From Streptomyces sp. Je 1-79 (GTDB taxonomy: Bacteria > Actinomycetota > Actinomycetes > Streptomycetales > Streptomycetaceae): a stretch of DNA of 63,599 nt. The stretch lies in NCBI RefSeq assembly GCF_025195125.1, contig NZ_JAMGSL010000008.1:1-63599 (forward strand). Reading direction: 5' to 3'. Of this stretch, positions 43,162 to 51,937 are shown in pieces. Position 1 is the stretch's first letter, and each line of letters starts with the position of its first letter. A program made the translations under genes and the position numbers. The notes under the pieces are model-generated. The model was not told where the DNA came from. It searched no databases and saw only the letters and a program-made list of their open reading frames with translations.

Positions 43162-45765
43162 TTGTCTGTGGTGTCGTCCGTCCTGCTCCGCCGTCTCCGT
43201 ACGGTCTACGTCGATCAGGCCGGGCCCCGCCCCGGCGACCCGTCCACCGCCGAAGGGCTCACCGCGCTGGAGGCAGAGCTCCTCGACCGCGGCTTCGCCC
43301 CGACCGCCGAACTGCGCGAGGCACTCGCCTGGCTCGGTCCCGCCGGACTCGCGGACGCGGGCAAGCAGTTGCTCCGCCATCTCGACGCGGAGTCGGGGGC
43401 CGACCGCCCGCACATGCCGCTCTTCCGGTCCTTCCCGGCCTCCGTCCCCGACGACACGTTCTCGCTCTACGTCGACCGGGTCTTCGCCCTGCTGTTCCAG
43501 TGGCCGACGCAGCCGTGCGTCCTGTGCGGCACCGCCGGCACCGTCCATCCGGTCTCGCCCTGCGCACACCTCGTGTGCCGCAGGTGCTGGGACGGCGCGG
43601 AGTACGACGGCTGCCCGGTCTGCCACCGCCGGATCGACCCCGCGGACCCGTTCCTGAAGCCGCCTCCACCGGTCGCCCGGGACGACGACAGCGACGAGGA
43701 CGACGCGTCCTCCGTCGGACCGCTCCGGCTGCTGGCGCTCGGCCGGAACCGCCCGGCGGACGCCGCGCGGGCGCTGCTCACACTGCTGGCCCGGCGCACT
43801 CCGCTCTCGCCGGACGACCGCGGCGACCTGAAGGTGCTGCTCACGCAGGCGCCCACGACGCTCGACTGGCTCCCCGCCGAGATCCCGGTCCGCGAGACCA
43901 AGGCGCTGCTCCTGGGCACGCTGCTGCTCGACCCGGCCACCAGGGAGGCGGTGCTGCCCGAGCTGGACGTCCGGCTCACCACCGCGACCGACGTCCTCCG
44001 GCTGCTCGCCGTCTGGTCGGGCGGCGAGGCGGACCTGCTGGAGCCCCGCCGCTTCCGCTCGCTGCCGCGCCCGCTGCGCCGCCGGCTCCTCGCCGTCCTG
44101 GACGGTCTGGACGTCGCCTCGCTCGTCGAGGATCTGGCGCGTCACCCGGGTCTGTGGAAGAAGGCCGCCGAGACGCTTCACCCCTTCGAGCGACACGACC
44201 GGCACCCTCGGGCGGCCATGGCGTTCGCGGTGCTCCGCGGCACCGACACGACCGCCGTCTCGCACGGCGAGGAGCTGCGGCGGACGGCCGCCCGCCATCC
44301 CCACGCGGTACGGATCGACGGCGGCCGCCTCAAGCCGCACACCTGGACGGGTCGCGTCGAGACGGCCCTGGCCGCACGGGACATGGACACCGCGCTCACA
44401 CTGCTCGGCGGGCGCCCCGGCGAGCTGGTGCGCCGGCTGGACCATCTCCTGCGGCTGTACGGCTCCGGCACGCTCCACGCGCGCGTGGCCGAGGTCCTGC
44501 GCCGCGCCCTTCCGGGGGCGGGGCCCGGGCCGCTGCTCGCGGCGCTCGGGCAGCTGCGGACCCGTCATCTGCCGGGTGACCGGCGGGTGTTCTTCCCGCG
44601 GGGCCGGGTGACGCACGCCTTCACCCTGGACGACCCGCGCCCGCCGATGGCGGCCCCGCTGACCGGGGAGGTCTGCCGCCTGCTGGAGAGCGAGGTGCTG
44701 CGCCGGCTCGGCGCGGCGCCCCGCTTCGACACGGCCGTCCTGGACTCCGCGCTTGCGGGTCTCGCCGTGCCGTCGGCGGAAGGCGCCGCGGCCAAGGCGC
44801 TGGTGGCGGTTCCCCGGGGATCGACGCAGCCGCTCCCCCGGGGCGAGGTGCTGCGGATGTTCCTGCACTGGACGCAGCCGACCCGGAAGCGGGTCGACCT
44901 GGACCTGTCCGTCGCGCTGTACGACGCGGACTGGTCGTACGTCGGGCTGTGCGACTACACCCACCTCGTCTACGGCGCGCGGGCCGTCGTCCACTCCGGC
45001 GACCTCACCTCGGCCCCGGCGCCCAAGGGCGCGACCGAGTACGCCGATCTGGACCTCGCGGCGCTCGCCGAGGCCGGTGTGCGGTTCGCGATGCCGATCG
45101 TCTTCAGCTACAACAACGTGCCGTTCGAGGAGCTCCTCGACGCCTTCGCCGGATTCATGGCCCTCCCTTCCAGGGAGGGCAGGGGCGCGACGTACGACCC
45201 GAGGACCGTGCGCCAGCGGTACGACCTCGTGGGCGACTCCAAGATCCATGTACCGATGCTCGTCGACCTGGAGCACCGCACCTTCCTGTGGACGGATCTG
45301 CATCTGCCGCCTTCCGAGGGGTTCCAGAGCGTGTGGTCGCACAGCGGGGACCTGGGGCGGGTCGGCAAGGATCTCCACCAGTACTTCTCGACCGGGCGGA
45401 CCACGCTGTGGGACCTGGCGGTCTGGCACGCCGCGGCCCGGACCGACGAGGTGACCGTCCTGCGACGGGCGCACGAGGGCCCGGACGAGGTCTGGGAGTA
45501 CCGGCGCGGGGGCGGGGAGTCCGTGGAGTCCTTCGCGGACCGGATCCGTACGTCCGGCGCGCCGCAGCGGCGCCGTACGGCCGAGGACGGACCGGCTCGG
45601 GCCGCGGCCGCCGCTGCCGGCCGGAACGTGTTCCTCGCCCTCCTCGACGGCGACGTGGTGCCGGAGGGCGCGACGGGGACGGTCTACCGTCTGCTGCCGG
45701 GACCGGTGGACGGCTGCGGGCTCGAACAGGCCGCGGCCGGCGACCTGGTGGCGAGCCTCGGCTGA
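43162..45765 (+). CDS. RING-finger protein with TerD-like segment (MXAN_6230/SCO0854 type)
   Basis: About 867 residues. C3HC4 RING finger at 119-154: Cys at 119, 122, 134, 139, 142, 151, 154 and His at 136. An acidic linker (DDDSDEDD) follows. The middle part (about 185-570) is helical and Leu-rich. At about 573-666 is a TerD-like segment: RVDLDLSVALYDADWSYVG, AVVHSGDLTSAPAPKGATEYADLDL, PIVFSYNNVPFEEL. The C terminus (about 670-820) is an unrecognised domain. A TTG start at 43162 is preferred, with GGAGAT 6 nt upstream; GTGs at 43168 and 43171 are alternatives. The 5' leader is strongly pyrimidine-rich. Function unknown; zinc binding is almost certain. Confidence 0.85.
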   Translation: MSVVSSVLLRRLRTVYVDQAGPRPGDPSTAEGLTALEAELLDRGFAPTAELREALAWLGPAGLADAGKQLLRHLDAESGADRPHMPLFRSFPASVPDDTFSLYVDRVFALLFQWPTQPCVLCGTAGTVHPVSPCAHLVCRRCWDGAEYDGCPVCHRRIDPADPFLKPPPPVARDDDSDEDDASSVGPLRLLALGRNRPADAARALLTLLARRTPLSPDDRGDLKVLLTQAPTTLDWLPAEIPVRETKALLLGTLLLDPATREAVLPELDVRLTTATDVLRLLAVWSGGEADLLEPRRFRSLPRPLRRRLLAVLDGLDVASLVEDLARHPGLWKKAAETLHPFERHDRHPRAAMAFAVLRGTDTTAVSHGEELRRTAARHPHAVRIDGGRLKPHTWTGRVETALAARDMDTALTLLGGRPGELVRRLDHLLRLYGSGTLHARVAEVLRRALPGAGPGPLLAALGQLRTRHLPGDRRVFFPRGRVTHAFTLDDPRPPMAAPLTGEVCRLLESEVLRRLGAAPRFDTAVLDSALAGLAVPSAEGAAAKALVAVPRGSTQPLPRGEVLRMFLHWTQPTRKRVDLDLSVALYDADWSYVGLCDYTHLVYGARAVVHSGDLTSAPAPKGATEYADLDLAALAEAGVRFAMPIVFSYNNVPFEELLDAFAGFMALPSREGRGATYDPRTVRQRYDLVGDSKIHVPMLVDLEHRTFLWTDLHLPPSEGFQSVWSHSGDLGRVGKDLHQYFSTGRTTLWDLAVWHAAARTDEVTVLRRAHEGPDEVWEYRRGGGESVESFADRIRTSGAPQRRRTAEDGPARAAAAAAGRNVFLALLDGDVVPEGATGTVYRLLPGPVDGCGLEQAAAGDLVASLG

Positions 45766-45897
45766 GCCCGGCCGGCGGCTGCGGCGAACTCCCGTACGGG
45801 GCGGGCGCCGTGGCCGCCGGGCGGCGACCGGACGGCCGGTTCCGGGCGCCGGTGGGGCACCGGGGGGCGGGGGTGTCGGTCCGGGCCCGTATTCTCA

Positions 45898-46872
45898 ATG
45901 ACCATGCTCGACGACCGTACGACAGCAGCAGCGTGGCCGGCCGCCTACCCACAGGGGTACGCGGTCGTCGACGTGGAGACCACCGGACTCGCCCGCGACG
46001 ACCGGATAGTGTCGGCTGCCGTCTACCGGCTGAACGCCCAGGGCGATGTCGAGGACCACTGGTACACGCTCGTCAACCCGGAGCGGGATCCCGGGCCGGT
46101 CTGGATCCACGGCCTGACCCGTGACGTCCTGGCGGACGCGCCGCTGTTCCCGGAGATCGCGGCCGAGTTCTCCGAGCGGCTCGACGGCCGGGTCCTGGTG
46201 GCGCACAACGCGCTCTTCGACTGGTCGATGATCTCCCGGGAGTACGCGCGGGCCGAGCGCACCGCGCCCGTGCGCCAGCGGCTGTGCACGATCGCGCTCT
46301 CCAAGGAGCTGTCGCTTCCGCTGCCCAACCACAAGCTGGAGTCGCTGGCCGCGCACTTCGGTGTCGTCCAGCAGCGGGCGCACAACGCGCTGGACGACGC
46401 GCGGGTGCTGGCCGAGGCGTTCCGCCCGAGCCTGCACGCGGCGGCGGAGCGGAACGTACGGCTGCCGCTCCTGGAGTGCCGACCGCTGACGGAGTGGGTG
46501 TCCACGCCCGCGCCGGCCAGGATCGGCTACCAGGCCTCGTACCACGCGAACGGCTGGCGTCCTTCGCGGAAGCGGCCGCCGTGCCCGTACCCGAACCCCG
46601 GACGTTACGAAGTGGACAAACCGCTCAAACAGGGCATGCGGGTGGCGTTCTCGGGCGACACGTCCATCGACCGTGAGCTCCTGGAGGACCGCGCGGTCGA
46701 GGCGGGGCTCCATGTCGCGACGAGCGTCTCCCGGCTGACGAGCCTGCTGGTGACGAACGACCCGGACGCCGCCACCTCCAAGACGGTGAAGGCGAAGTCC
46801 TTCGCCACCCCGATCGTCGACGAGGCCGCGTTCACCCAGCTGCTGCGCGACGTGGCCCCGGCAGACGGGTGA
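45898..46872 (+). CDS. DnaQ-type (DEDDh) exonuclease with BRCT-like tail
   Basis: 324 residues. The exonuclease domain (about 20-180) has D25/E27 in VVDVETTGL, then HNALFDWSMI and catalytic His-Asp in AHNALDDARVLAEAF. The C-terminal region (about 238-320) is BRCT-like (GMRVAFSGDTSIDRELLEDRAVEAG and SLLVTNDPDAATSKTVKAKSF). Likely 3'-5' DNA exonuclease with a protein-interaction or DNA-end-binding tail. ATG 45898 or 45904; no ribosome site. Confidence 0.9.
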   Translation: MTMLDDRTTAAAWPAAYPQGYAVVDVETTGLARDDRIVSAAVYRLNAQGDVEDHWYTLVNPERDPGPVWIHGLTRDVLADAPLFPEIAAEFSERLDGRVLVAHNALFDWSMISREYARAERTAPVRQRLCTIALSKELSLPLPNHKLESLAAHFGVVQQRAHNALDDARVLAEAFRPSLHAAAERNVRLPLLECRPLTEWVSTPAPARIGYQASYHANGWRPSRKRPPCPYPNPGRYEVDKPLKQGMRVAFSGDTSIDRELLEDRAVEAGLHVATSVSRLTSLLVTNDPDAATSKTVKAKSFATPIVDEAAFTQLLRDVAPADG

Positions 46873-46926
46873 CGCGGCGGGCGTGCCGCCCGCACCTCGC
46901 CCGGCTCCCGTCGCACCCTGTGGCGC

Positions 46927-47160
46927 ATGGCACGTTGTGAGGTCTGCGGAAACGATTACGGCATGTCCTTCGAGGTGCACGCGCAGGGCGCGGTGCACGT
47001 CTTCGACTGCTTCTCCTGCGCCATTCACCGCATGGCGCCCATCTGTGAGCACTGCAAGGTCCAGATCATCGGCCAGGGCGTCGAGGTCTCGGGCACTTGG
47101 TACTGCGGCGGGCACTGCGCCCGTGCGGAGGGGAAGGTGGGAATCGTCGACCACGTCTGA
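46927..47160 (+). CDS. Cys-rich small protein (metallothionein-like zinc-binding)
   Basis: 77 residues with ten metal-ligand candidates: CEVCGNDY, CFSCAIH, CEHCKVQIIG and YCGGHCAR. The pattern is seen in actinobacterial proteins annotated as prokaryotic metallothioneins or zinc-ribbon proteins. Directly follows the exonuclease gene, 54 bp apart. Function unknown; zinc or other soft-metal binding is likely. Confidence 0.8.
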   Translation: MARCEVCGNDYGMSFEVHAQGAVHVFDCFSCAIHRMAPICEHCKVQIIGQGVEVSGTWYCGGHCARAEGKVGIVDHV

Positions 47161-47200
47161 ACCCCGCCCGCCCCGGGCGACCGGAACCCCCGTGCGTGCA

Positions 47201-47230
47201 CCCCATGACCACAGTTGTACGGTCATGGGG
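47201..47230. promoter_or_regulatory. Perfect inverted repeat over the SURF1 start
   Basis: CCCCATGACC-N10-GGTCATGGGG, 10-bp arms. The last G of the right arm is the first base of the GTG start. Could be a regulator site or an RNA hairpin limiting translation initiation. Confidence 0.7.
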
Positions 47231-48027
47231 TGTACCGCTTCCTGTTGTCCCGGCAGTGGGTGATCCTCACCCTCATCGCTCTCGTCCTCGTCCCGACGAT
47301 GATCGAGCTGGGCTTCTGGCAGTTCCACCGGCACGAGCGCCGGGTCGCGCAGAACGCCCTCATCGCGCGCAACCTCGACACGCGGCCCCTCCCCGTCGAG
47401 AAGCTGACCTCCCCCGGTCACACCGTCCCGCGCGCCGACTACTGGCGCCAGGTCACGGCCACCGGCACCTTCGACACGGCGCACGAGGTCGTCGTCCGCC
47501 GCCGCACCAACGCCGACGACCAGGTCGGCTTCCTCGTCCTGACCCCGCTGGCGCTCAAGGACGGCCGGATCGTCGTCGTGAACCGCGGCTGGGTCCCGGC
47601 CGCGGCCGACCAGAAGGCCTTCCCTCCGGTCCCGCCAGCCCCCGGGGGCGAGGTGACCGTGACCGGCCGGCTCAAGGCCGACGAGACGACCGGCGCCAGC
47701 GGGATCAAGGACCTGCGCGGGCTGCCGGACCGTCAGGTGATGCTGATCAACAGCGTCCAGCAGGCCGGACTCACCGGCCGCACGGTGCTCGGGGGCTACA
47801 TCGAGCTGACGGCTCCCGAGCCGGCCGGGGACACCCCCGAGCTGATCCCCGACCCCGACCACGACTCGATCGGCGCCCACATGGCGTACGCCGTGCAGTG
47901 GTGGCTCTTCGCGGCCGGCGTGCCGGTCGGCTGGGTGATCCTGGTACGCCGCGAGAAGCATGACCGGTCCGCGGCCCGCGCCGACGACGGCGCCGGCACG
48001 CCCGAGCCGGAGCCCGCCGCGGCATAG
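47230..48027 (+). CDS. SURF1-family cytochrome c oxidase assembly protein
   Basis: 265 residues. N-terminal membrane helix with WVILTLIALVLVPTMIELGFWQFHRHERR, a central extracytoplasmic SURF1 domain (YWRQVTATGTFD, VLTPLALKDGRIVVVNRGWVP), and a C-terminal helix (AYAVQWWLFAAGVPVGWVIL). It helps insert heme into aa3-type oxidase. GTG 47230 is assigned, with a perfect inverted repeat overlapping it; a TTG at 47215 is in frame. Confidence 0.9.
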   Translation: MYRFLLSRQWVILTLIALVLVPTMIELGFWQFHRHERRVAQNALIARNLDTRPLPVEKLTSPGHTVPRADYWRQVTATGTFDTAHEVVVRRRTNADDQVGFLVLTPLALKDGRIVVVNRGWVPAAADQKAFPPVPPAPGGEVTVTGRLKADETTGASGIKDLRGLPDRQVMLINSVQQAGLTGRTVLGGYIELTAPEPAGDTPELIPDPDHDSIGAHMAYAVQWWLFAAGVPVGWVILVRREKHDRSAARADDGAGTPEPEPAAA

Positions 48028-48080
48028 GCCCTGCCGTCTCTTCTGATTGACCGTCGTTTCTTCCGGGAACACGCCAGAGC

Positions 48081-49865
48081 GTGACGCAACGTATCGACGA
48101 CTACGCCCTCATCGGCGATCTCCAGACAGCCGCGCTCGTCGGACGCGACGGGTCGATCGACTGGCTGTGCCTGCCGCGCTTCGACTCGGCCGCGTGCTTC
48201 GCCGCGCTGCTCGGCGACGAGGACAACGGCCACTGGCGGATCGCTCCCAAAGGCGCCACGACCTGCACCACCCGGGGCTATGCCGGGGACTCCCTCGTCC
48301 TGGAGACGTACTGGGAGACACGCACCGGCACCGTGAAGGTCGTCGACTTCATGCCGCAGCGCGACAAGGCGCCGGACGTCATGCGGATCGTGGAGGGCAT
48401 CAGCGGCAGCGTCGAGATGAGCGCGGCGCTGCGGCTGCGCTTCGACTACGGCTCGATCGTGCCGTGGGTCCGCCGCAGCGACGGCCACCGGGTGGCCGTG
48501 GCGGGACCCGACTCGGTGTGGCTGCGCAGCGAACCGCCGGTGAAGACCTGGGGGCAGCAGTTCGCCACGTGGTCGTCGTTCACGGTCGACGCGGGCGAGA
48601 AGGTGGCGTTCGTACTCACCTGGCACCCCTCGCACGAAAGGCGCCCGGAGCTCATCGACCCCTACGGCGCGCTGGAGGACTGCCTCAGGGACTGGCGCGA
48701 CTGGTCGGCGCGCTGTACGTACCAGGGGCCGTACCGCGAGGCGGTGCTGCGCTCGCTACTCACCCTCAAGGCGCTCACCTACGCGCCGACGGGCGGCATC
48801 ATGGCCGCCCCCACGACCTCGCTCCCGGAGGAGCTGGCCGGCGTACGGAACTGGGACTACCGCTCCTGTTGGCTGCGCGACTCGACCCTCACGCTCGGCG
48901 CGCTGCTGTCCGCCGGCTATGTCGACGAGGCGGTGGCGTGGCGCGACTGGCTGCTGCGGGCGGTGGCGGGCGATCCGGCCGATCTGCAGATCATGTACGG
49001 GCCGGGCGGTGAGCGGCGGCTGCCCGAGATGACGGTGGACTGGCTGCGCGGCTACGCGGACTCGGCGCCGGTCCGGATCGGCAACGCGGCGGTGGAGCAG
49101 TTCCAGCTCGACGTGTACGGCGAGGTCATAGACTCACTCGACATGGCGCGGGCGGCGGGGATCCCGGCCGAGCCGCACGCCTGGAACCTCCAGCTGAGCC
49201 TCCTCGGCTTCCTGGAGTCGACCTGGCGGGAGCCGGACGAGGGGCTCTGGGAGGTCCGCGGGCCGCGCCGCCACTTCGTGCACTCCAAGGTGATGGCCTG
49301 GGTCGCCGCCGACCGGGCGGTGCGCACGCTGGAGGCCGACCCCTCGCTGAACGGGGACCCGGCGCGCTGGCGGACGATGCGGGACGAGATCCACGCGGAG
49401 GTGTGCGCGAAGGGGTTCGACCCCGACCGCAACACCTTCACCCAGTCGTACGGCTCGCGGGAACTGGACGCGGCGACGCTGCTGATCCCGCGCGTCGGGT
49501 TCCTGCCGGCGGACGATCCCCGGGTGGTGGGCACGGTCGACGCGGTGCGCGAGGAGCTGACGCACCGCGGCCTCGTCCGCCGCTACAGCACCGAAGGGGT
49601 CTCGGTCGACGGCCTGCCCGGTGGCGAGGGAACGTTTCTCGTCTGCTCCTTCTGGCTCGCGGACGCGCTGCGGATGACCGGCCGGAAGGACGAGGCGCGG
49701 GAGCTCTTCGAGCGGCTGCTCACCCTGCGCAACGACGTGGGGCTGCTGGCGGAGGAGTACGACCCGGTGGCCAAGCGCCAGCTGGGCAACTTCCCGCAGG
49801 CGTTCAGCCACGTCGGACTGGTGGGCACCGCTCTCGCGCTGCCGTGGGAGGAGACGGCAGGATAG
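48081..49865 (+). CDS. Glycoside hydrolase family 15 protein
   Basis: 594 residues. N-terminal beta-sandwich domain (IDDYALIGDLQTAALVGRDGSIDWLCLPRFDS) followed by an (alpha/alpha)6 catalytic barrel with GVRNWDYRSCWLRDSTL and the tail AFSHVGLVGTALAL. GH15 includes glucoamylase-like enzymes and actinobacterial trehalases; this type is often a trehalase. The substrate is inferred, not proven. GTG 48081. The SDR gene follows 4 bp later. Confidence 0.93.
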   Translation: MTQRIDDYALIGDLQTAALVGRDGSIDWLCLPRFDSAACFAALLGDEDNGHWRIAPKGATTCTTRGYAGDSLVLETYWETRTGTVKVVDFMPQRDKAPDVMRIVEGISGSVEMSAALRLRFDYGSIVPWVRRSDGHRVAVAGPDSVWLRSEPPVKTWGQQFATWSSFTVDAGEKVAFVLTWHPSHERRPELIDPYGALEDCLRDWRDWSARCTYQGPYREAVLRSLLTLKALTYAPTGGIMAAPTTSLPEELAGVRNWDYRSCWLRDSTLTLGALLSAGYVDEAVAWRDWLLRAVAGDPADLQIMYGPGGERRLPEMTVDWLRGYADSAPVRIGNAAVEQFQLDVYGEVIDSLDMARAAGIPAEPHAWNLQLSLLGFLESTWREPDEGLWEVRGPRRHFVHSKVMAWVAADRAVRTLEADPSLNGDPARWRTMRDEIHAEVCAKGFDPDRNTFTQSYGSRELDAATLLIPRVGFLPADDPRVVGTVDAVREELTHRGLVRRYSTEGVSVDGLPGGEGTFLVCSFWLADALRMTGRKDEARELFERLLTLRNDVGLLAEEYDPVAKRQLGNFPQAFSHVGLVGTALALPWEETAG

Positions 49866-49869
49866 GCCC

Positions 49870-50625
49870 ATGGATCTTGGACTGAAGGACCGGGTGTACG
49901 TGGTGACCGGCGCGACGCGGGGGCTCGGCCGTGCCTCGGCCGAGGCGCTGCTCGCCGAGGGCGCGAAGGTGCTGGTCACCGGCCGCGAGGAGAAGACGGT
50001 CGCGGAGGCGGTCGCGGAGCTGGGCCCGGGCGCGGCCGGTCTGGCCGCCGACAACGCCGACCCCGGGGCGGCGGCCCGGCTGATCGCGGAGGCGCGGTCC
50101 CGCTTCGGGCGCTTCGACGGCATCCTCGTCAGCGTGGGCGGGCCCGCGCCGGGCTTCGCCGCGGACAACACCGACGAGCAGTGGGCGTCGGCGTTCGAGA
50201 GCGTCTTCCTCGGGGCGGTACGGATGGCCAGGACGGCGGCCGAGGCGCTGACCGAGGGCGGGGTCATCGGCTTCGTGCTCTCGGGCTCGGTCCACGAGCC
50301 GATCCCCGGCCTGACGATCTCCAACGGGCTGCGCCCGGGTCTCGCCGGGTTCGCGAAGTCGCTGGCGGGGGACCTGGGGCCGCGGGGCATCCGGGTGGTG
50401 GGCGTGCTCCCCGGCCGCATCGACACGGACTGGGTGCGTCAGCTCGACGCGCTCTCGGGCGACGCGGAGGCGTCGCGGGCGGCGAGCGAGTCCCGTATCC
50501 CGCTGCGGCGCTACGGCACGCCGGAGGAGTTCGGCCGCACGGCGGCGTTCCTGCTGTCGCCCGCGGCGTCCTATGTGACGGGTGTGATGGTGTCGGTGGA
50601 CGGCGGGGCCCGGCACGGGTTCTGA
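49870..50625 (+). CDS. SDR-fold protein with degenerate active site
   Basis: 251 residues. Cofactor motif TGATRGLG and C-terminal VTGVMVSVDGGARHGF are normal, but the catalytic YxxxK position reads S151-N-G-L-R155, so both Tyr and Lys are replaced. The Asn-Ala-Gly motif is VSVGGPAPG. It could be an NAD-binding non-enzyme or an atypical SDR. It overlaps no gene but follows the GH15 gene by 4 bp. Its 3' end is duplicated in tandem immediately downstream (50611-50661). Confidence 0.85.
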   Translation: MDLGLKDRVYVVTGATRGLGRASAEALLAEGAKVLVTGREEKTVAEAVAELGPGAAGLAADNADPGAAARLIAEARSRFGRFDGILVSVGGPAPGFAADNTDEQWASAFESVFLGAVRMARTAAEALTEGGVIGFVLSGSVHEPIPGLTISNGLRPGLAGFAKSLAGDLGPRGIRVVGVLPGRIDTDWVRQLDALSGDAEASRAASESRIPLRRYGTPEEFGRTAAFLLSPAASYVTGVMVSVDGGARHGF

Positions 50626-50661
50626 CGGCCGGGCACGGCACGGGCTCTGACGGCCCGGGCA
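50611..50661 (+). repeat. Tandem duplication of the SDR gene's 3' end
   Basis: CGGCACGGGTTCTGACGGCC-type unit: copy 1 50611-50635 contains the real stop, copy 2 50636-50661 contains an imitation TGA. One substitution and one inserted C. Confidence 0.9.
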
Positions 50662-50724
50662 CGACGCCTGTGCCGACGGGGTCCGGCGCGGGTTCCGCAC
50701 GGGGCGCCGGACCGCGACGGCGTG

Positions 50725-51312
50725 TCAGGTCACCCGACGCGCGCGGTGTTTGACCGCCCGGAAGCGGGCCTCCGTCGGAAGCGTGCTCAGGCCCACCGAG
50801 GTACGGGCGTTGGCCAGGCCCTCCGTGGTCAGGGTCGTGAGGGCGGCGCCCGGGGAGGCGTACGGCTCCAGGCGCATCGCGACGCGGGTGCGCGGGGCGG
50901 TGCGGCGGCCCGACAGGGCGACCCTGGCCCGGGCCACCCCGTCCTGGGCCGCCGCGTCCGCCTCGAGGACGGTCTCCAGGGTGCGACCGCGTACCGTCGC
51001 CACCTCCCCGTCGCCCGTGTCGATGAGGATCTCCGCGAGCCGGGCGCGGCGGAGCTGCGCCAGCAGCCACCACAGGGCCAGGAGCACGATCACACCGAGG
51101 ACGGCGATCACCACGGGCCACCACCAGCCCTCGTCACGCCACCGCTGCCGGTCGGCCCGGCTCAGCAGGACGTCGGAGGGGCCCGACCACGGCCACCACG
51201 AGGGCACCGCCAGGTCGAACCCGGACGCGAGCACCGCGCCGCCGAGGACGACGAGCAGCAGGCCCACCAGTCCGAGCACGATCCGGTTGACGCGCCGGAG
51301 AATGACGGTCAC
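50725..51312 (-). CDS. AmaP-type alkaline-shock membrane anchor protein
   Basis: 195 residues with two membrane helices (IVLGLVGLLLVVLGGAVLASG and WWPVVIAVLGVIVLLALWWLL), then a cytoplasmic domain. Asp23-family proteins are recruited to the membrane by AmaP in Staphylococcus; gene order here supports the same role. Last gene of the Asp23 operon; GTG 51312. Confidence 0.85.
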   Translation of the reverse strand: MTVILRRVNRIVLGLVGLLLVVLGGAVLASGFDLAVPSWWPWSGPSDVLLSRADRQRWRDEGWWWPVVIAVLGVIVLLALWWLLAQLRRARLAEILIDTGDGEVATVRGRTLETVLEADAAAQDGVARARVALSGRRTAPRTRVAMRLEPYASPGAALTTLTTEGLANARTSVGLSTLPTEARFRAVKHRARRVT

Positions 51313-51316
51313 TGCT

Positions 51317-51937
51317 TCACCCCTTCTTCGGCGGTCGGCCGACCCGTACGGTCAGCGCCGGGGGCCGGGCGAGGCCCAGTTCGTCGATGCCCGTCTTCAG
51401 CACGCTCTCCACGTCGGCGCTCACGCGGTCGAGTTCGCGGAAGTGCGAGACCGCCCGGACGGCCACCTTCCTGCGCCTCATCCGTACCCGTACCGACTGC
51501 ACGCCCGAGACCTCCATCGCCCGGTCGCGCAGCGCCAGGGCCGCGGCCTCGCGGTCGAGTCCGGCGCGTACGTCGGCGTGGTCGCGCCGCATGGGGAGCA
51601 CCTCGCGCAGCCCCGGGGTGGCCGCCAGGATCAGCAGCCAGAGTCCGAGGAGCACGGCGATACCCGCGCCGATCCGCACCCAGACGTCGTCCAGGGGCCG
51701 GGTCGCCAGCGCGTCAGCGAGTTCGCTGCGCCAGCTCATGGCCGTGCGGTCGGCCCGTACGGCCGCGACGTCGTAGAGCAGGAGCCCCGTGCCGCAGAGG
51801 AGGATCAGCGCGAGCAGCGCCGCGGGGATCCGCCGTACCGCCCAGAAGCGGCGCGCGCGGGGCGTGGCCGGTGCCTCTGCCGGCGGTTCCTCCGGTACGG
51901 GCGCGGTGTCGTTGCCCGTGTCGGTGTCAGTGGTCAT
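51317..51937 (-). CDS. DUF6286-family membrane protein
   Basis: 206 residues. Disordered N terminus, two membrane helices (IPAALLALILLCGTGLLLYDVAAV and VWVRIGAGIAVLLGLWLLILAATPG), and a cytoplasmic C-terminal domain with RMRRRKVAVRAVSHFREL, Asp23-like in style. ATG overlaps the upstream Asp23 gene by 4 bp (ATGA) and the AmaP gene follows after 4 bp. Confidence 0.85.
   Translation of the reverse strand: MTTDTDTGNDTAPVPEEPPAEAPATPRARRFWAVRRIPAALLALILLCGTGLLLYDVAAVRADRTAMSWRSELADALATRPLDDVWVRIGAGIAVLLGLWLLILAATPGLREVLPMRRDHADVRAGLDREAAALALRDRAMEVSGVQSVRVRMRRRKVAVRAVSHFRELDRVSADVESVLKTGIDELGLARPPALTVRVGRPPKKG

Noticed and set aside
45895..48072. Minus-strand open frame of 725 codons
   Set aside because: Antisense to four well-supported genes (exonuclease, Cys-rich protein, SURF1); composition is shadow-like.
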